From the IMG/VR virus record IMGVR_UViG_3300036845_000564, positions 1 to 37,805 of that record: a DNA stretch of 37,805 nt. One strand, 5' to 3'. Of this stretch, positions 1 through 7,050 are shown piece after piece. The translations under genes were made by a program, and so were the position numbers. Positions within the stretch are counted from its first letter, which is position 1. Each line of letters opens with the position of its first letter. Source of the stretch: a virus. The notes below the pieces were generated by a model. That model ran no database searches. It was not told the origin of the DNA and was given only the letters and a program-made list of their open reading frames with translations.

Positions 1-127
1 GGGCGTTAAATCGGGCACGAATCGGACACCCAAGGGGGGGCCGGAAACTTGGCCTATTATGGATAAAATGAGCGATCGCGTCAAGGTTCCCGAAAGCCCC
101 TGCCTAAATTGCGGCACACCGCTGGGA
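1..127. repeat. Terminal direct repeat, left copy (circular closure)
   Basis: These bases are identical to 37679-37805. An exact repeat of 127 bases at the two ends of a contig is what a de Bruijn assembler leaves when it closes a circle with k = 127, so I read it as assembly overlap and not as a biological terminal repeat. It fits a circular or circularly permuted (headful-packaged) genome of 37,678 bp. Confidence 0.95.
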
Positions 128-347
128 TGCGCTCGGAACGGGCGACCGGAATATCGAGGCCAAGCCTGAGCCAGGCGACGTCACGGTCTGCATCCGCTGC
201 GGCGCCGTGATGCGGCTCGACCAGGAGCTCCGCGTCCGCGGGATGACCGATGCCGAAATGGATGAACTGACGGGGGATCCGGTTTGGATGGACCAGGTGG
301 CTCAGCTGGTTGGCGCGATTCAGTTCGTGAAGAGCAGCGTCAATTGA
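59..347 (+). pseudogene. Small C4 zinc-ribbon phage protein, interrupted by a +1 frameshift
   Basis: Reading starts at ATG 59 (or in-frame ATG 68) and gives a first CxxC pair (CLNCGTPL), but this frame stops at about 169. The frame one base further on carries a convincing continuation: a GDVTVCIRCGAVM segment with the second CxxC pair, then a hydrophilic helical tail ending at TGA 345-347. Dropping one G from the GGG at 124-126 restores one protein of about 95 residues, of a type I know as a small phage protein with two CxxC knuckles. The break lies at the edge of the 127-base terminal overlap. It may be a real mutation or a consensus error in a G run. It would be the first gene of the rightward operon; function unknown. 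Confidence 0.65.
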
Positions 348-365
348 CCGAAAGTGTAGGAATTT

Positions 366-842
366 ATGGCACAAAAACAGACTCTCTTTATGGAAACGAC
401 AGAGGTTCCGGCAGAGCGCACGGCTGCGGAGATCTCATCCCTGCTGATGCAAGCCGGCGCTACACAAATTGCGACTGATTGCGAGGGCGGCTGGATCGTA
501 GGGCTGCGCTGGACGATGCGGATCGATGGCATGGAACTCATGTTCGGCATGCCTGCCCGCGTTAAGCCGCTCTATGAGCTCTTTGCGCAACGCAAGGGCT
601 GGGGCAGGCCTTACGGCGCGGATGGAAAACCGACGGACCCCCAACTGTGGCTGAAGGCCACGCGCGTTGGATGGCGCCAACTGTTTAGATGGACACAGGC
701 GCAAGTCGCGATGATCGATACCGGCATGGTCAAGGTGCAGGAGGTCTTTCTCCCGTACTGGCGTCCGGATGGCGCTAAATCGCTGTTCGAGATGATGGAG
801 AACAGCAAATTTAAGGCTCTGCCGGAAGGCAAGCCACAATAA
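366..842 (+). CDS. Conserved phage hypothetical protein (158 aa)
   Basis: ATG at 366 follows an AGGA at 356-359. The C-terminal half carries a sequence (RQLFRWTQAQVAMIDTGMV, then VQEVFLPY) that I recognise as recurrent in small hypothetical proteins of phages of Gram-negative bacteria. The N-terminal half has an ATQIATD...GLRWTM segment that looks like a beta-rich fold. No catalytic motif, signal peptide or membrane segment is visible. It sits 18 bases after the frameshifted zinc-ribbon gene and before the double-HTH gene, so it belongs to the early or accessory rightward operon. I can support that it is a real gene but not what it does. Confidence 0.8.
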   Translation: MAQKQTLFMETTEVPAERTAAEISSLLMQAGATQIATDCEGGWIVGLRWTMRIDGMELMFGMPARVKPLYELFAQRKGWGRPYGADGKPTDPQLWLKATRVGWRQLFRWTQAQVAMIDTGMVKVQEVFLPYWRPDGAKSLFEMMENSKFKALPEGKPQ

Positions 843-885
843 CCGATTTAAATAGCGTTTCGGCGTGCCCCCGGTTTACGCTGGG

Positions 886-938
886 TCTGAGACGTCTGAG
901 ACATTCGGACCTCTGAGACTTCTGGGACATCGGAGACA
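886..938 (+). repeat. 9-bp tandem repeat TCTGAGACN, six units
   Basis: Six consecutive units fill the leader of the next gene: TCTGAGACG, TCTGAGACA, a degenerate 8-base TTCGGACC, TCTGAGACT, TCTGGGACA and TCGGAGACA. The last unit ends one base before ATG 940 and its CGGAGA also serves as that gene's ribosome binding site. Units of the same repeat occur at 1263-1279, 14791-14808, 15864-15890 and 25528-25544. Confidence 0.85.
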
Positions 939-939
939 A

Positions 940-1455
940 ATGCCTAAACACAACTATTCCAACTGGTTGCCGAAGCAGGAAGCCGCGGCCGTAATCGGTT
1001 GCAGCACCAAGCATATCGAGCGTCTGGCGCAGGAGAAGCTGATCCAGGCTGCGAAGTACAAACGGCCGAAAGGGGGGCCGGCGATCGCGGTGTACCATCC
1101 TGGCGACGTGGAGCGCCAGGCGCGCGAGCGAAACCCGGATGCGGAGCCTTTCGTCATGCCGGCCGCGGCGCCCCCAGCGGTGAACGGTTCCAAGGCGATC
1201 GCGGTGAGACAATCGTCACCGGAGGAATTCATGGAAGCGCTCGCCAAGGCGATTGCCGGCGCGTCTCAGACTTCTCAGACAGGGGTGCGTCTGGCGGAAC
1301 GGCTGTATCTGACAATGGGCGAAGCGGCGGAATATACCGGACTCGGCCTCCGATACCTGCGCCGGCAGATTGCCGTAGGAAACCTGGAGCTTGTCAAAGG
1401 AGCTGGACATCACGGCGCCAACGTGTTGCGGCGGGCGGACCTGGAGAAGTTATGA
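940..1455 (+). CDS. DNA-binding protein with two excisionase/MerR-like helix-turn-helix domains
   Basis: I chose ATG 940 (171 aa) because CGGAGA lies just upstream and the longer frame back to 865 would translate the 9-bp repeat. Residues about 9-62 (WLPKQEAAAVIGCSTKHIERL ... HPGDVERQ) and 121-171 (LYLTMGEAAEYTGLGLRYLRR ... RRADLEKL) each have the layout of an excisionase or MerR-type winged helix-turn-helix: helix-turn-helix, a wing with basic residues, and a final helix. The two are joined by an Ala/Pro-rich linker that contains a copy of the 9-bp repeat (SQTSQT at about 109-114). A double HTH suggests binding two half-sites as a monomer. Possible roles are directionality factor or regulator. 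The next gene starts in an ATGA overlap. Confidence 0.75.
   Translation: MPKHNYSNWLPKQEAAAVIGCSTKHIERLAQEKLIQAAKYKRPKGGPAIAVYHPGDVERQARERNPDAEPFVMPAAAPPAVNGSKAIAVRQSSPEEFMEALAKAIAGASQTSQTGVRLAERLYLTMGEAAEYTGLGLRYLRRQIAVGNLELVKGAGHHGANVLRRADLEKL
1263..1279 (-). repeat. 9-bp repeat, two units, inside the double-HTH gene
   Basis: On the minus strand this reads TCTGAGAAG TCTGAGAC, the same units as the tandem array at 886-938. It encodes part of the linker (SQTSQT) between the two helix-turn-helix domains. Confidence 0.8.
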
Positions 1456-1688
1456 ACAGCTGCAAAGCCCTGATCGAAGTGAATGCCGGCGTCATACCCG
1501 AAGTGGGCATGGCGGAATATCACAAGCGCTGGAGCTACGACAGCGACGAATACGCGCAGGATTGCGGGACGCCGCAGGACCGGCCCACCATTTTCAGCAA
1601 GCGGCTGCAAGAAGCGCACGATTACGCGATGGGACTGTCCAACCCGGCATATGTCAACTGGGTGCGCGTGGATTGGATGTGGGTGTGA
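1452..1688 (+). CDS. Small conserved phage protein (78 aa), ends in NWVRVDWMWV
   Basis: ATG 1452 overlaps the TGA of the double-HTH gene (ATGA), which implies translational coupling. The protein is mostly hydrophilic and acidic in its N-terminal half, then has an amphipathic helix (RLQEAHDYAMGLSNPAYV) and an aromatic end, VNWVRVDWMWV. I recognise that ending from small hypothetical proteins of other phages of Gram-negative hosts. No motif points to an enzyme. The next gene begins in a GTGA overlap. Confidence 0.75.
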   Translation: MNSCKALIEVNAGVIPEVGMAEYHKRWSYDSDEYAQDCGTPQDRPTIFSKRLQEAHDYAMGLSNPAYVNWVRVDWMWV

Positions 1689-2233
1689 CTGAGCTTCAAC
1701 GCCGCGCTATGCTCGCCGAGATTCTGGAGCGTCAGGCCGATTATACGGCGGGCGATCTGGAGAAGGAACGCGCGAAACTAGTCTCCCTGTGGCGCGCAGC
1801 GCACCCCGAAGCCGCGAGCCAGCCGCCCTCGGCCGGCCATCGCCCGCTAGTCAGGATCTCAATGAAGCAGCCGGGCGAGGCCGAATGGGAGCCGGACGAG
1901 ACCTGGATCAACGATATTTACAACGTCGTCCTGCGCCGCAAGCCGGATAAGGTTTTCGATACGAGACAAGGCATGATCCAGTTAGGCATCCACACGCTCG
2001 ACGGCGCGGCGCGGCACGACTGGCGCGAATTTCAGTGGATCAAGAATCAACTGGCGGGCGAGGAATGCGAGGCGTTCGAGCTGTACCCCGCTGAATCGCG
2101 GCTGCTCGACCCGTCGAACTATTACACGCTCTGGTGCTTCCCTGGCGTGAAGCGCATCAAGGTCGGCGTGGACGGGCCGCGCCGGGTCTGGAACGCGGGC
2201 GAAGCGCTGGCGCCGCAGCGGGGATTTGAATAG
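1685..2233 (+). CDS. DUF7694-like phage protein (182 aa)
   Basis: GTG 1685 overlaps the stop of the previous gene (GTGA), so I prefer it over much longer upstream readings of this frame. The C-terminal half contains DWREFQWIKNQLAGEECEAF followed by ELYPAESRLLDPSNYYTLW. This matches what I remember of a domain of unknown function (DUF7694) in phage and prophage genes: an ExEAxELYPAESRLxD core followed by an aromatic strand. The N-terminal 80 residues are charged and probably helical. The last 15 residues resemble an untranslated stretch on the other strand near 35330. Function unknown; the family assignment is from memory. Confidence 0.65.
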   Translation: MTELQRRAMLAEILERQADYTAGDLEKERAKLVSLWRAAHPEAASQPPSAGHRPLVRISMKQPGEAEWEPDETWINDIYNVVLRRKPDKVFDTRQGMIQLGIHTLDGAARHDWREFQWIKNQLAGEECEAFELYPAESRLLDPSNYYTLWCFPGVKRIKVGVDGPRRVWNAGEALAPQRGFE

Positions 2234-2235
2234 CC

Positions 2236-2562
2236 ATGGCCGAAGAAAAGGTCCCTGACAATATCATCTGGCACCAATCCGGAATCAATCAGAAGGGAGA
2301 GCCCTTCGTCCAGCTGCTCAGGGGCACTGACATCATCGGACAGATGAGCGTCCAAGAGGCCCGCGACCACGCGCAGGCGATGATTGAAGCCGCAGAAGCC
2401 GCGGAAACCGACGCATTCATATACCAGTGGGTAATAGAGCACGTAGGAGCAGGCGTTGAACAGGCCGGCGGCTTGCTGGTGGGTTTCCGGAGATACCGCG
2501 AGCAGATGACGGGTAAGCGCCAAGGTCCGACGAATCCGCGAGACTGGGTGAAGCCGAAATGA
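2236..2562 (+). CDS. Small conserved phage protein (108 aa)
   Basis: ATG 2236 follows the previous stop by two bases. The middle of the protein (FVQLLRGTDIIGQMSVQEARDHAQAMIEAAEAAETDAFI, in two parts: a short beta section then a long helix) is a layout I recognise from small phage hypothetical proteins, often beside tiny partners like the next gene. The C-terminal part is basic. No enzyme motif is visible. The next gene starts in an ATGA overlap at 2559. Confidence 0.75.
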   Translation: MAEEKVPDNIIWHQSGINQKGEPFVQLLRGTDIIGQMSVQEARDHAQAMIEAAEAAETDAFIYQWVIEHVGAGVEQAGGLLVGFRRYREQMTGKRQGPTNPRDWVKPK

Positions 2563-2741
2563 CCAAGGAAGAGCACCGCCAACGCCACCTCGAGCTGCAC
2601 CAGGCATTCGACGAGCTGCTTGCGGACTGGATTGGGCATCAACCGATCGACTCCCGGAAGGGAATCTCAAATACAACGATTGCGGAGTTGATGCGATGGT
2701 CCCACGAGCAGTGCATCGAGCCCACTAACCTGCCAGATTGA
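2559..2741 (+). CDS. Small phage protein (60 aa)
   Basis: ATG 2559 overlaps the TGA of the preceding gene. The product starts with a charged helix (TKEEHRQRHLELHQAFDELLADW) split by an LLADWI turn and ends with a second helix (TIAELMRWSHEQCIEP). It looks like a two-helix soluble protein, typical of small phage genes made with the neighbour as a pair. It is the last gene of the rightward operon; the hairpin at 2781-2799 follows. Confidence 0.7.
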   Translation: MTKEEHRQRHLELHQAFDELLADWIGHQPIDSRKGISNTTIAELMRWSHEQCIEPTNLPD

Positions 2742-2780
2742 CAAGCGCCAGCCATGAGATCCGTGCGAATAGGGGTAAGT

Positions 2781-2799
2781 TGCGCGGGTTAATCGCGCA
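2781..2799. terminator. Hairpin between convergent operons
   Basis: TGCGCG (2781-2786) pairs with CGCGCA (2794-2799) across a 7-base loop, followed by CCTTTAATT. It lies in the 61-base gap between the convergent genes ending at 2741 (+) and 2803 (-), so it may end transcription from both sides. The U-tract is weak. Confidence 0.5.
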
Positions 2800-2802
2800 C
2801 CT

Positions 2803-3114
2803 TTAATTGAGCGGTTCCCGTTGAAGCACGGCCCTCGCTGCATCCAGTTCCTGCTGGTCCGGCTGGTTTAGTCCGGCATAGAGGATGGTCGCGGCAGCGT
2901 GGGCCATCTCGGCTTCACGTTGGCTCAACTCGTGTAGATTCGAACGCTGCACAAGGTAGGCGCCACCATCGATTGCAACGAATGGTTCCCCTTCTTCGGA
3001 ATCACTCGAAGCCGTCACAGATCCGGCGCGGCATGTCACCGCCTCATCCCCGTAAAATGCGCTGCCCTCGCTCATGCGCAGAAGATCGCCACGCCAGATT
3101 TTCCGGTTTACCAT
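2803..3114 (-). CDS. Hypothetical protein (103 aa), last gene of the leftward operon
   Basis: The N-terminal part (residues about 1-60) is beta-rich: KIWRGDLLRM, then AVTCRAGSVTASS and FVAIDGGAYLVQRSNLHEL. The C-terminal 40 residues form an Ala-rich helix (QREAEMAHAAATILYAGL). No known family is recognised. No good Shine-Dalgarno stands before ATG 3114, so expression may depend on coupling to the gene that ends 13 bases upstream (3128). Codon use matches its neighbours. Confidence 0.6.
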   Translation of the reverse strand: MVNRKIWRGDLLRMSEGSAFYGDEAVTCRAGSVTASSDSEEGEPFVAIDGGAYLVQRSNLHELSQREAEMAHAAATILYAGLNQPDQQELDAARAVLQREPLN

Positions 3115-3127
3115 GGACGGGATTGTA

Positions 3128-3337
3128 TCACCGGGCCTGGAGCAGTTCGTCCTGCAGAATCACAAGCGCTTCGGCCGCAAAGTCCCAGTCTTCGCACACG
3201 ATAGCCGCTTCGATCGCCGCGATCGCGACATCGAGCGCATGCCGGCCGCGGAGAGGCTCTTCGCCTAGCGCCGCTTCTTCCTGGTCGAGCAGGCTATTGG
3301 CCGCGCGGGCCTTCGCTACCATTGCTTCGAGGTTCAT
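3128..3337 (-). CDS. Small acidic helical protein (about 69 aa)
   Basis: The frame is open to a GTG at 3373, but ATG 3337 gives a better N-terminus (MNLEAMVAKARAANSLLDQE), with a GGGACC upstream and less overlap with the previous gene. The product is almost entirely alpha-helical and acidic, with Ala/Leu heptads (ALDVAIAAIEAAIVCEDWD, then AAEALVILQDEL). It resembles a small helical-bundle protein. No function can be assigned. It overlaps the 3' end of the 3294-3593 gene by about 44 bases. Confidence 0.6.
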   Translation of the reverse strand: MNLEAMVAKARAANSLLDQEEAALGEEPLRGRHALDVAIAAIEAAIVCEDWDFAAEALVILQDELLQAR

Positions 3338-3593
3338 CGAATTTTTGGTCCCATCCGCGGCGAGCGACTTCACGCAAGGCTGGCGTTACGCACAGGCGCC
3401 GCTCGATCTCTTCGGCCAATGATCGCGCGAAAACCTCGGGATAGCCGTCCAACGCGGGATGGCGCAAGGCAAGCTGTAACACCGCAAGCAACGTGAATGC
3501 CTCGCCGGGATTGAACACAAACGGCAGGCCCGCGCCGGCATCGATCAGCGCTCTCATCTCGGCTTCGAATTGGGATCCAAGTTCGGGAAGCAT
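3294..3593 (-). CDS. Hypothetical protein (99 aa)
   Basis: ATG 3593 lies three bases past the stop of the tiny gene at 3596-3703. The first 75 residues look like a compact helical protein (MLPELGSQFEAEMRALIDAG, then AFTLLAVLQLALRHP and EVFARSLAEEIERRL). The last 25 are polar and glycine-rich. The hydrophobic stretch (LLAVLQLAL) is too short and too flanked by charge to be a confident membrane segment. No recognised family. Confidence 0.6.
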   Translation of the reverse strand: MLPELGSQFEAEMRALIDAGAGLPFVFNPGEAFTLLAVLQLALRHPALDGYPEVFARSLAEEIERRLCVTPALREVARRGWDQKFDEPRSNGSEGPRGQ

Positions 3594-3595
3594 CG

Positions 3596-3703
3596 CTAAT
3601 CGTCACCCGCGGGGAGTTGGAATCCGTCCTCTCGGGCATGAGCGGCATCCCGGTACGGGCCGAAGACCTTACCTCCCCACTCAATCCAGATCTCGCGTCT
3701 CAT
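3596..3703 (-). CDS. Tiny protein (35 aa) with strong ribosome binding site
   Basis: AAGGAG lies 7 bases before ATG 3703, and the ATG overlaps the TGA of the upstream membrane-protein gene (TGATG). The product begins MRREIWIEWGGKVFGPYRDA, then AHAREDGFQLPAGDD. The WGGKVFGPYRDA stretch looks like a small beta-hairpin as in tiny phage proteins. The coupling and the ribosome binding site are the main evidence that it is translated. Confidence 0.6.
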   Translation of the reverse strand: MRREIWIEWGGKVFGPYRDAAHAREDGFQLPAGDD

Positions 3704-3873
3704 CAGTGATCTCCTTCCGGGCCGTCCGAAGGCGGCTCACGCCACCAACGCCTCGATCCGGTGATATACGTGAACTTCTTCGCTTCGCGCTCTCTATCGC
3801 GCTCTCTGCGCTTTATGAGCAGATTCAGGAACACGAGAAGAACCAGACCGATGATGGCGACAATGGCTCTCAT
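3703..3873 (-). CDS. Small single-span membrane protein (56 aa)
   Basis: ATG 3873 overlaps the stop of the previous gene (ATGA) and its stop overlaps the next start. Residues 3-20 (AIVAIIGLVLLVFLNLLI) form one clear hydrophobic span at the N-terminus. A strongly basic and charged stretch (KRRERDREREAKK) and a hydrophilic tail with WW follow, so the tail probably faces the cytoplasm. Because no lysis gene was recognised elsewhere, a pinholin-like or antiholin-like role is possible. Its place in the replication operon argues as well for a membrane anchor. Not assigned to a family. Confidence 0.65.
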   Translation of the reverse strand: MRAIVAIIGLVLLVFLNLLIKRRERDREREAKKFTYITGSRRWWREPPSDGPEGDH

Positions 3874-4052
3874 TGGCGGGATGGCCGGTTGCGATCGAAG
3901 AGAACCTCGGTGACGATGCGCTCGAGCGCTTCCGCGGCGGATTCGGATCCATCGTCGGCCATCCCGGCGAGTTTCGCTGCGACCTCGGCCTCCTCGACCG
4001 TCATCCTCTGCCTTGCAGCCCTCAGCAGGGCGTACTTAAAGACGCTCGTCAT
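3870..4052 (-). CDS. Small helical protein (60 aa)
   Basis: ATG 4052 overlaps the previous stop (ATGA), which makes it preferable to ATG 4067. The product is helical: TSVFKYALLRAARQRMTVEE, then an Ala/Glu-rich section and ALERIVTEVLFDRN. No motif is recognised. It belongs to the chain of overlapping small genes in the leftward operon. Confidence 0.6.
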   Translation of the reverse strand: MTSVFKYALLRAARQRMTVEEAEVAAKLAGMADDGSESAAEALERIVTEVLFDRNRPSRQ

Positions 4053-4276
4053 AGTTGCGACTCCCATGGATCTTCGTCCGCCCCGATGAGGCCGCCGACG
4101 ACCAGGCGGCGGGCTATCTCATTCATCTCCCGCACGTAATCTTCGTCGGTAAGCTCGTGAGCCCGTCCGTACCACCTCTTGGCGTAGGAGTCATCACCGA
4201 GCAGGCGGCCAGCAAGCCCGGCGTAAAAGCCGAAGCGGAGCAGCATTTCGTCACGGGTCATCCATGCGGGTCTCAT
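4049..4276 (-). CDS. Small helical phage protein (75 aa)
   Basis: ATG 4276 is five bases after the stop of the zinc-ribbon gene. The protein is helical with aromatic residues (MLLRFGFYAGLAGRLLGDD, YAKRWYGRAHELTDEDYV, EMNEIARRL). The YAKRWYGRAHEL segment looks like one arm of a helical hairpin. No family is recognised. The next gene starts in its ATGA stop overlap. Confidence 0.6.
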   Translation of the reverse strand: MRPAWMTRDEMLLRFGFYAGLAGRLLGDDSYAKRWYGRAHELTDEDYVREMNEIARRLVVGGLIGADEDPWESQL

Positions 4277-4281
4277 GATAC

Positions 4282-4887
4282 TCAGTTTGGTTTCTCGGCC
4301 ATAGCGCGGAGGACCTCGCGGGCGATTTCCTTCTGGTCGGCGCTCGAATCTGCCGATGTGAGGACTTTCTCTGCCCGCTCGATCATCTCATCCGTGCGAT
4401 CCATTCGCTCTTCGAATGCCTTGTGAAGATCGGCCTCGGTGATGGGCCGCCGTGGCGACGACGCCTGTAATGCCCGCATATCTGTCAACTTTCGTAGATG
4501 CATCTTCTCCACAAAGTCCGGCTGATCGGCTTCGAGTTGAACGCCGGCGGCGCATGAGCAATACGTACGTTGACCGTTGCGGAAGACGTGTCCCCAATCC
4601 TGGCACAGGGCGCAATTGACCGGAGGCTTGGGGCCGAGATCAATCGTGCGGCGCTCTGGCGCAAGGGCTGGACGTTTTTCCTTCATCAACTCGATCAAAC
4701 CGGCCTTTCCCATCCACTTCGGCCATTCGCGGGCGCGATCGACCAGCCATCTCGCCTCATCGTCGTCAGCGCAGAGCCTCTCTATATCTTCAGCAAGAGC
4801 CTCGATCGCGTCGTCCGCCCGTGGACAGTCAGGAATGGTCGTAAGCCGCATCGCGAGTCGATACGCCAATCCTTCATTTACCGGCAC
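4282..4887 (-). CDS. Zinc-ribbon protein, possible replication accessory/helicase-loader partner (201 aa)
   Basis: GTG 4887 has AGGAAAAAG upstream and overlaps the initiator-like gene by 14 bases. A four-cysteine knuckle sits at about residues 92-112 (CALC, then YCSC). Before it is a helical region with acidic runs (AIEALAEDIERLCADDDEA); after it is a long charged helix (DLHKAFEERMDRTDEMIER) that may form a coiled coil. The gene follows a winged-helix replication-initiator candidate, the usual place for a helicase loader or primosome partner, but no Walker A motif is present, so it is not a DnaC-type ATPase. The role is inferred from context and the metal site only. Confidence 0.6.
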   Translation of the reverse strand: MPVNEGLAYRLAMRLTTIPDCPRADDAIEALAEDIERLCADDDEARWLVDRAREWPKWMGKAGLIELMKEKRPALAPERRTIDLGPKPPVNCALCQDWGHVFRNGQRTYCSCAAGVQLEADQPDFVEKMHLRKLTDMRALQASSPRRPITEADLHKAFEERMDRTDEMIERAEKVLTSADSSADQKEIAREVLRAMAEKPN

Positions 4888-6067
4888 GGGCTTTTTCCTC
4901 TAGCCGCCGCCGCACATAATCGGCTCGCTTCTCTTCAGCCCGACTCATAGGCTTCGGCGGCGACCCGTTACCCGCCGCTGCTTTCGCTTCTCTGTACCGC
5001 TCTCCATCCTGGGCTACTTCCTTGGCCTTCGAGATTATCAGGCCCCATGTCCGCGGCGGGCTCTTGGTGGGTCTGGTCGTTACCTCTTTAAATTGCTCGA
5101 GCAGTTCAGGGGTGGTGATGTGCTTCGCTACTTCGTCGACGGTTTCGGGCGTGAGAGCGGGGATTGCGATGGTCTTCAGGTGCTGCTGGATTTGAGGTTT
5201 TAGAGATTCATTTTCAGAAACCAACCCTTCCGGCCGGCCAGCCGGTTTTGCTTCTTCAGGAGCGGGAGCAGGGAGCGGAGGTGGAGCGGATATCGGTGGA
5301 GGAGAAGGCGGTTCAGGAGCGGGAGGAGCTAAAACCGGCTGGCTGGCTGGGGGTTGGGGTTCTTTAATCAGTCCTTCTAGTACTTCTTCCTTATATAGGG
5401 CGGGTTGCGCGTAATCGCTTCTGAGCTCGCGCGCTAGCGCATCCTGGGCCTCTTGCAAGGTGCGCGCCATTGGCTCGTACTTGGCGATAAACAGGGTGCG
5501 CGCAGGTTCATCGAAATCTGCGAAATTTTCGGGGAGGGGGATTCTTAGGCGTCTTGCGAGGGCGACGGCCGGCTTTACGGCGTCAGGAACCCACTCAGGA
5601 ATGCAGGGTGCGCGCACCCCGGTTTCCGCTTCCTTGGGTGGAAGCGGTTTCGCTAGGAAGTATATCTCAACATTGCCTTTATGTAAATCGCCGCCGTTTA
5701 TTGCGCGGCGTTTGATGACGCCTTTCTCTTCCAGTCCGGCGACGGTTCCGCGGGCGTCCCCGTCGTCGATATCGTCCATCCTAGCGATATCCGTAGTAGT
5801 CAGCCTCCGGCATGGCCGGCCTTTGACTTTCAAATCGCCCCGCGGATCGAGAATGACGGCGAGCTGCTGCCCCCAGCCCATACTGCAGGATTCGATCCTG
5901 GCATACACTCGGTGTTCTAATCTCGAAAACGCATCCGTCGTCCTGCGCTCGCAGCCGGCCTTAGGGTTGATATACCACTTACCCTTGCCGAGTTCGATTT
6001 GCTCGCCGTCGATGCCAAGAATCTGGGTTGTGCCACTTGTCGCTGGTTCCGCGAGTACGCCGTTCAT
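4874..6067 (-). CDS. Winged-helix replication initiator candidate (397 aa)
   Basis: ATG 6067 overlaps the TGA of the upstream gene (ATGA). Residues about 45-140 form a winged-helix-like domain: AFSRLEHRVYARIESCSM, a loop with DLKVKGRPCRRLTTTDIARM, then GTVAGLEEKGVIKRRAI, whose order of helices and a final basic wing is seen in phage O-like replication proteins. Residues about 235-290 are a Pro/Ala-rich linker. The C-terminal part (about 290-397) is helical, with TWGLIISKAKEVAQDG and a basic end, and could contact the helicase or a loader. O-type proteins often carry the origin within their own gene; no clear iterons were seen. The assignment rests on architecture and operon position. Confidence 0.6.
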   Translation of the reverse strand: MNGVLAEPATSGTTQILGIDGEQIELGKGKWYINPKAGCERRTTDAFSRLEHRVYARIESCSMGWGQQLAVILDPRGDLKVKGRPCRRLTTTDIARMDDIDDGDARGTVAGLEEKGVIKRRAINGGDLHKGNVEIYFLAKPLPPKEAETGVRAPCIPEWVPDAVKPAVALARRLRIPLPENFADFDEPARTLFIAKYEPMARTLQEAQDALARELRSDYAQPALYKEEVLEGLIKEPQPPASQPVLAPPAPEPPSPPPISAPPPLPAPAPEEAKPAGRPEGLVSENESLKPQIQQHLKTIAIPALTPETVDEVAKHITTPELLEQFKEVTTRPTKSPPRTWGLIISKAKEVAQDGERYREAKAAAGNGSPPKPMSRAEEKRADYVRRRLEEKARAGK

Positions 6068-6435
6068 TGGAGTTCTCCAGAGCTCTGGCGCCGCCCCTCG
6101 CGCTGTTGAGGATCACTTGATTCGTTCTGCGCGGCGAGCAACTGCGTCTCGAAATGCCGAATCTGTCCCTTTAATGTTTTGGCCCGGGATCTGGCAGGCT
6201 TCCGTTTTCCAGCCGCATATTCGAAGTGCTGCTTGCTCGTATCGAAGCCCCAAACCATGTGGAGCTCAAATTCCTGGCCCGCTTCTTCGAGTGTTTGCCC
6301 AACGGAGCAGGCTCCGCAGTATTGACAGCAGATCAGCCAGGGAGCTGATGCGTCGTATCCCTTTATGAACCAGCCGCGAAAGACTTTAGCTAGTTGTTTT
6401 GGGAATTCTGTATTGGCGAGCGAATTGGAACCCAT
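6064..6435 (-). CDS. Zinc-finger-like small protein, first gene of the leftward operon (123 aa)
   Basis: AGGAGAG five bases before ATG 6435 fixes the start; the longer frame to 6555 has no such site. Residues about 35-50 read CCQYCGACSVGQ, and a histidine-containing helix (EFELHMVWGFD) follows. That is a plausible CxxC...H metal site in a zinc-finger-like fold. The C-terminal 50 residues are basic and helical (AAGKRKPARSRAKTLKGQIR, then HFETQLLAAQN). Its position immediately downstream of the switch region suggests an early regulator or DNA-binding protein. Confidence 0.6.
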   Translation of the reverse strand: MGSNSLANTEFPKQLAKVFRGWFIKGYDASAPWLICCQYCGACSVGQTLEEAGQEFELHMVWGFDTSKQHFEYAAGKRKPARSRAKTLKGQIRHFETQLLAAQNESSDPQQREGRRQSSGELQ

Positions 6436-6557
6436 CGATCTCTCCTGGTGCAAAAAATAAAGCACTTGCGCCAAGGCCCGCGAAAGATGGATAATAAATC
6501 CGTCTCTAGCGGGTGTCCTTGGTGTGTCCTGCAGACTGCCTTGTTTAACTCGCACTC

Positions 6558-6594
6558 CCTCCTCTTCCTGACCGCCAAGCCTAGGAAGAAGAGG
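6558..6594. promoter_or_regulatory. Inverted repeat CCTCCTCTTCCT / AGGAAGAAGAGG
   Basis: Two 12-base arms (6558-6569 and 6583-6594) pair at 11 of 12 positions around a 13-base spacer. It lies about 120 bases upstream of the first leftward gene. It could be an operator or a hairpin in the leader of the leftward transcript; neither is shown by other evidence. Confidence 0.45.
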
Positions 6595-6718
6595 TGTGCC
6601 TATACTCTAGGGCGGCGCATCGACGACCTCCCAATGTCTATCACCGTATTGAAAAGGAATCATTTGGCTTCCCCGCGTGACCGGGGCGTGTCTGGGGGAG
6701 CGGTGCGGTTCACGCGCA

Positions 6719-6732
6719 GCCGTTAGAACGGC
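6719..6732. promoter_or_regulatory. Palindrome GCCGTTAGAACGGC
   Basis: A perfect 6+2+6 palindrome in the gene-free switch region, of the size of a dimer-binding operator. It is flanked by G- and C-rich runs that may form a larger imperfect stem. No second copy was found near the repressor. Confidence 0.35.
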
Positions 6733-6941
6733 CGCCCGCCCCGCGCCCCCCAAATCGTCATGAGTATTACACGGGAGATCCATCCAGTGCAAGGAGAAAT
6801 CAAGGAAACCCCTTATGCCCCTGAGGATGGTTGTAATCTTCCAGTGGAAGGTGATAGGATCTTGTTGCAGCATACGGGTTCTAGACGTAGGCTTGCAATC
6901 GCCGGGCGGGGCCAAGGAGAGGGAGCTTTAGCTTTGGCGAG

Positions 6942-6992
6942 CTAGTAACACACGGTACTCTTTTGCCTTGGTCCTGCCCAACTCTTTGCCAT
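6942..6992 (-). CDS. Possible 16-aa leader peptide
   Basis: AAGGAG (complement of 6999-7004) stands six bases before ATG 6992, an ideal Shine-Dalgarno arrangement. It is followed by only 16 codons (MAKSWAGPRQKSTVCY) before TAG. It could be a leader peptide for the leftward operon or the remnant of a longer gene. Codon use is not informative at this length. Confidence 0.3.
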   Translation of the reverse strand: MAKSWAGPRQKSTVCY

Positions 6993-7050
6993 CCGTGACT
7001 CCTTGTTGAATTCGGCTTCAATTCTACCTCCGTCGAACGCCTGAGCAATA

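Noticed and set aside
1-127. Terminal repeat as a biological packaging end
   Set aside because: A length of exactly 127, a common assembler k-mer, makes assembly overlap the simpler reading.
865-939. A longer start for the double-HTH protein
   Set aside because: It would translate the 9-bp repeat array; ATG 940 has its own ribosome binding site.
6607-6915. A 102-codon minus-strand frame in the switch region
   Set aside because: Low-quality composition, no ribosome binding site and no family pattern.
6760-6945. A 61-codon plus-strand frame in the switch region
   Set aside because: No ribosome binding site, untypical codon use compared with the neighbours, no resemblance to any family.
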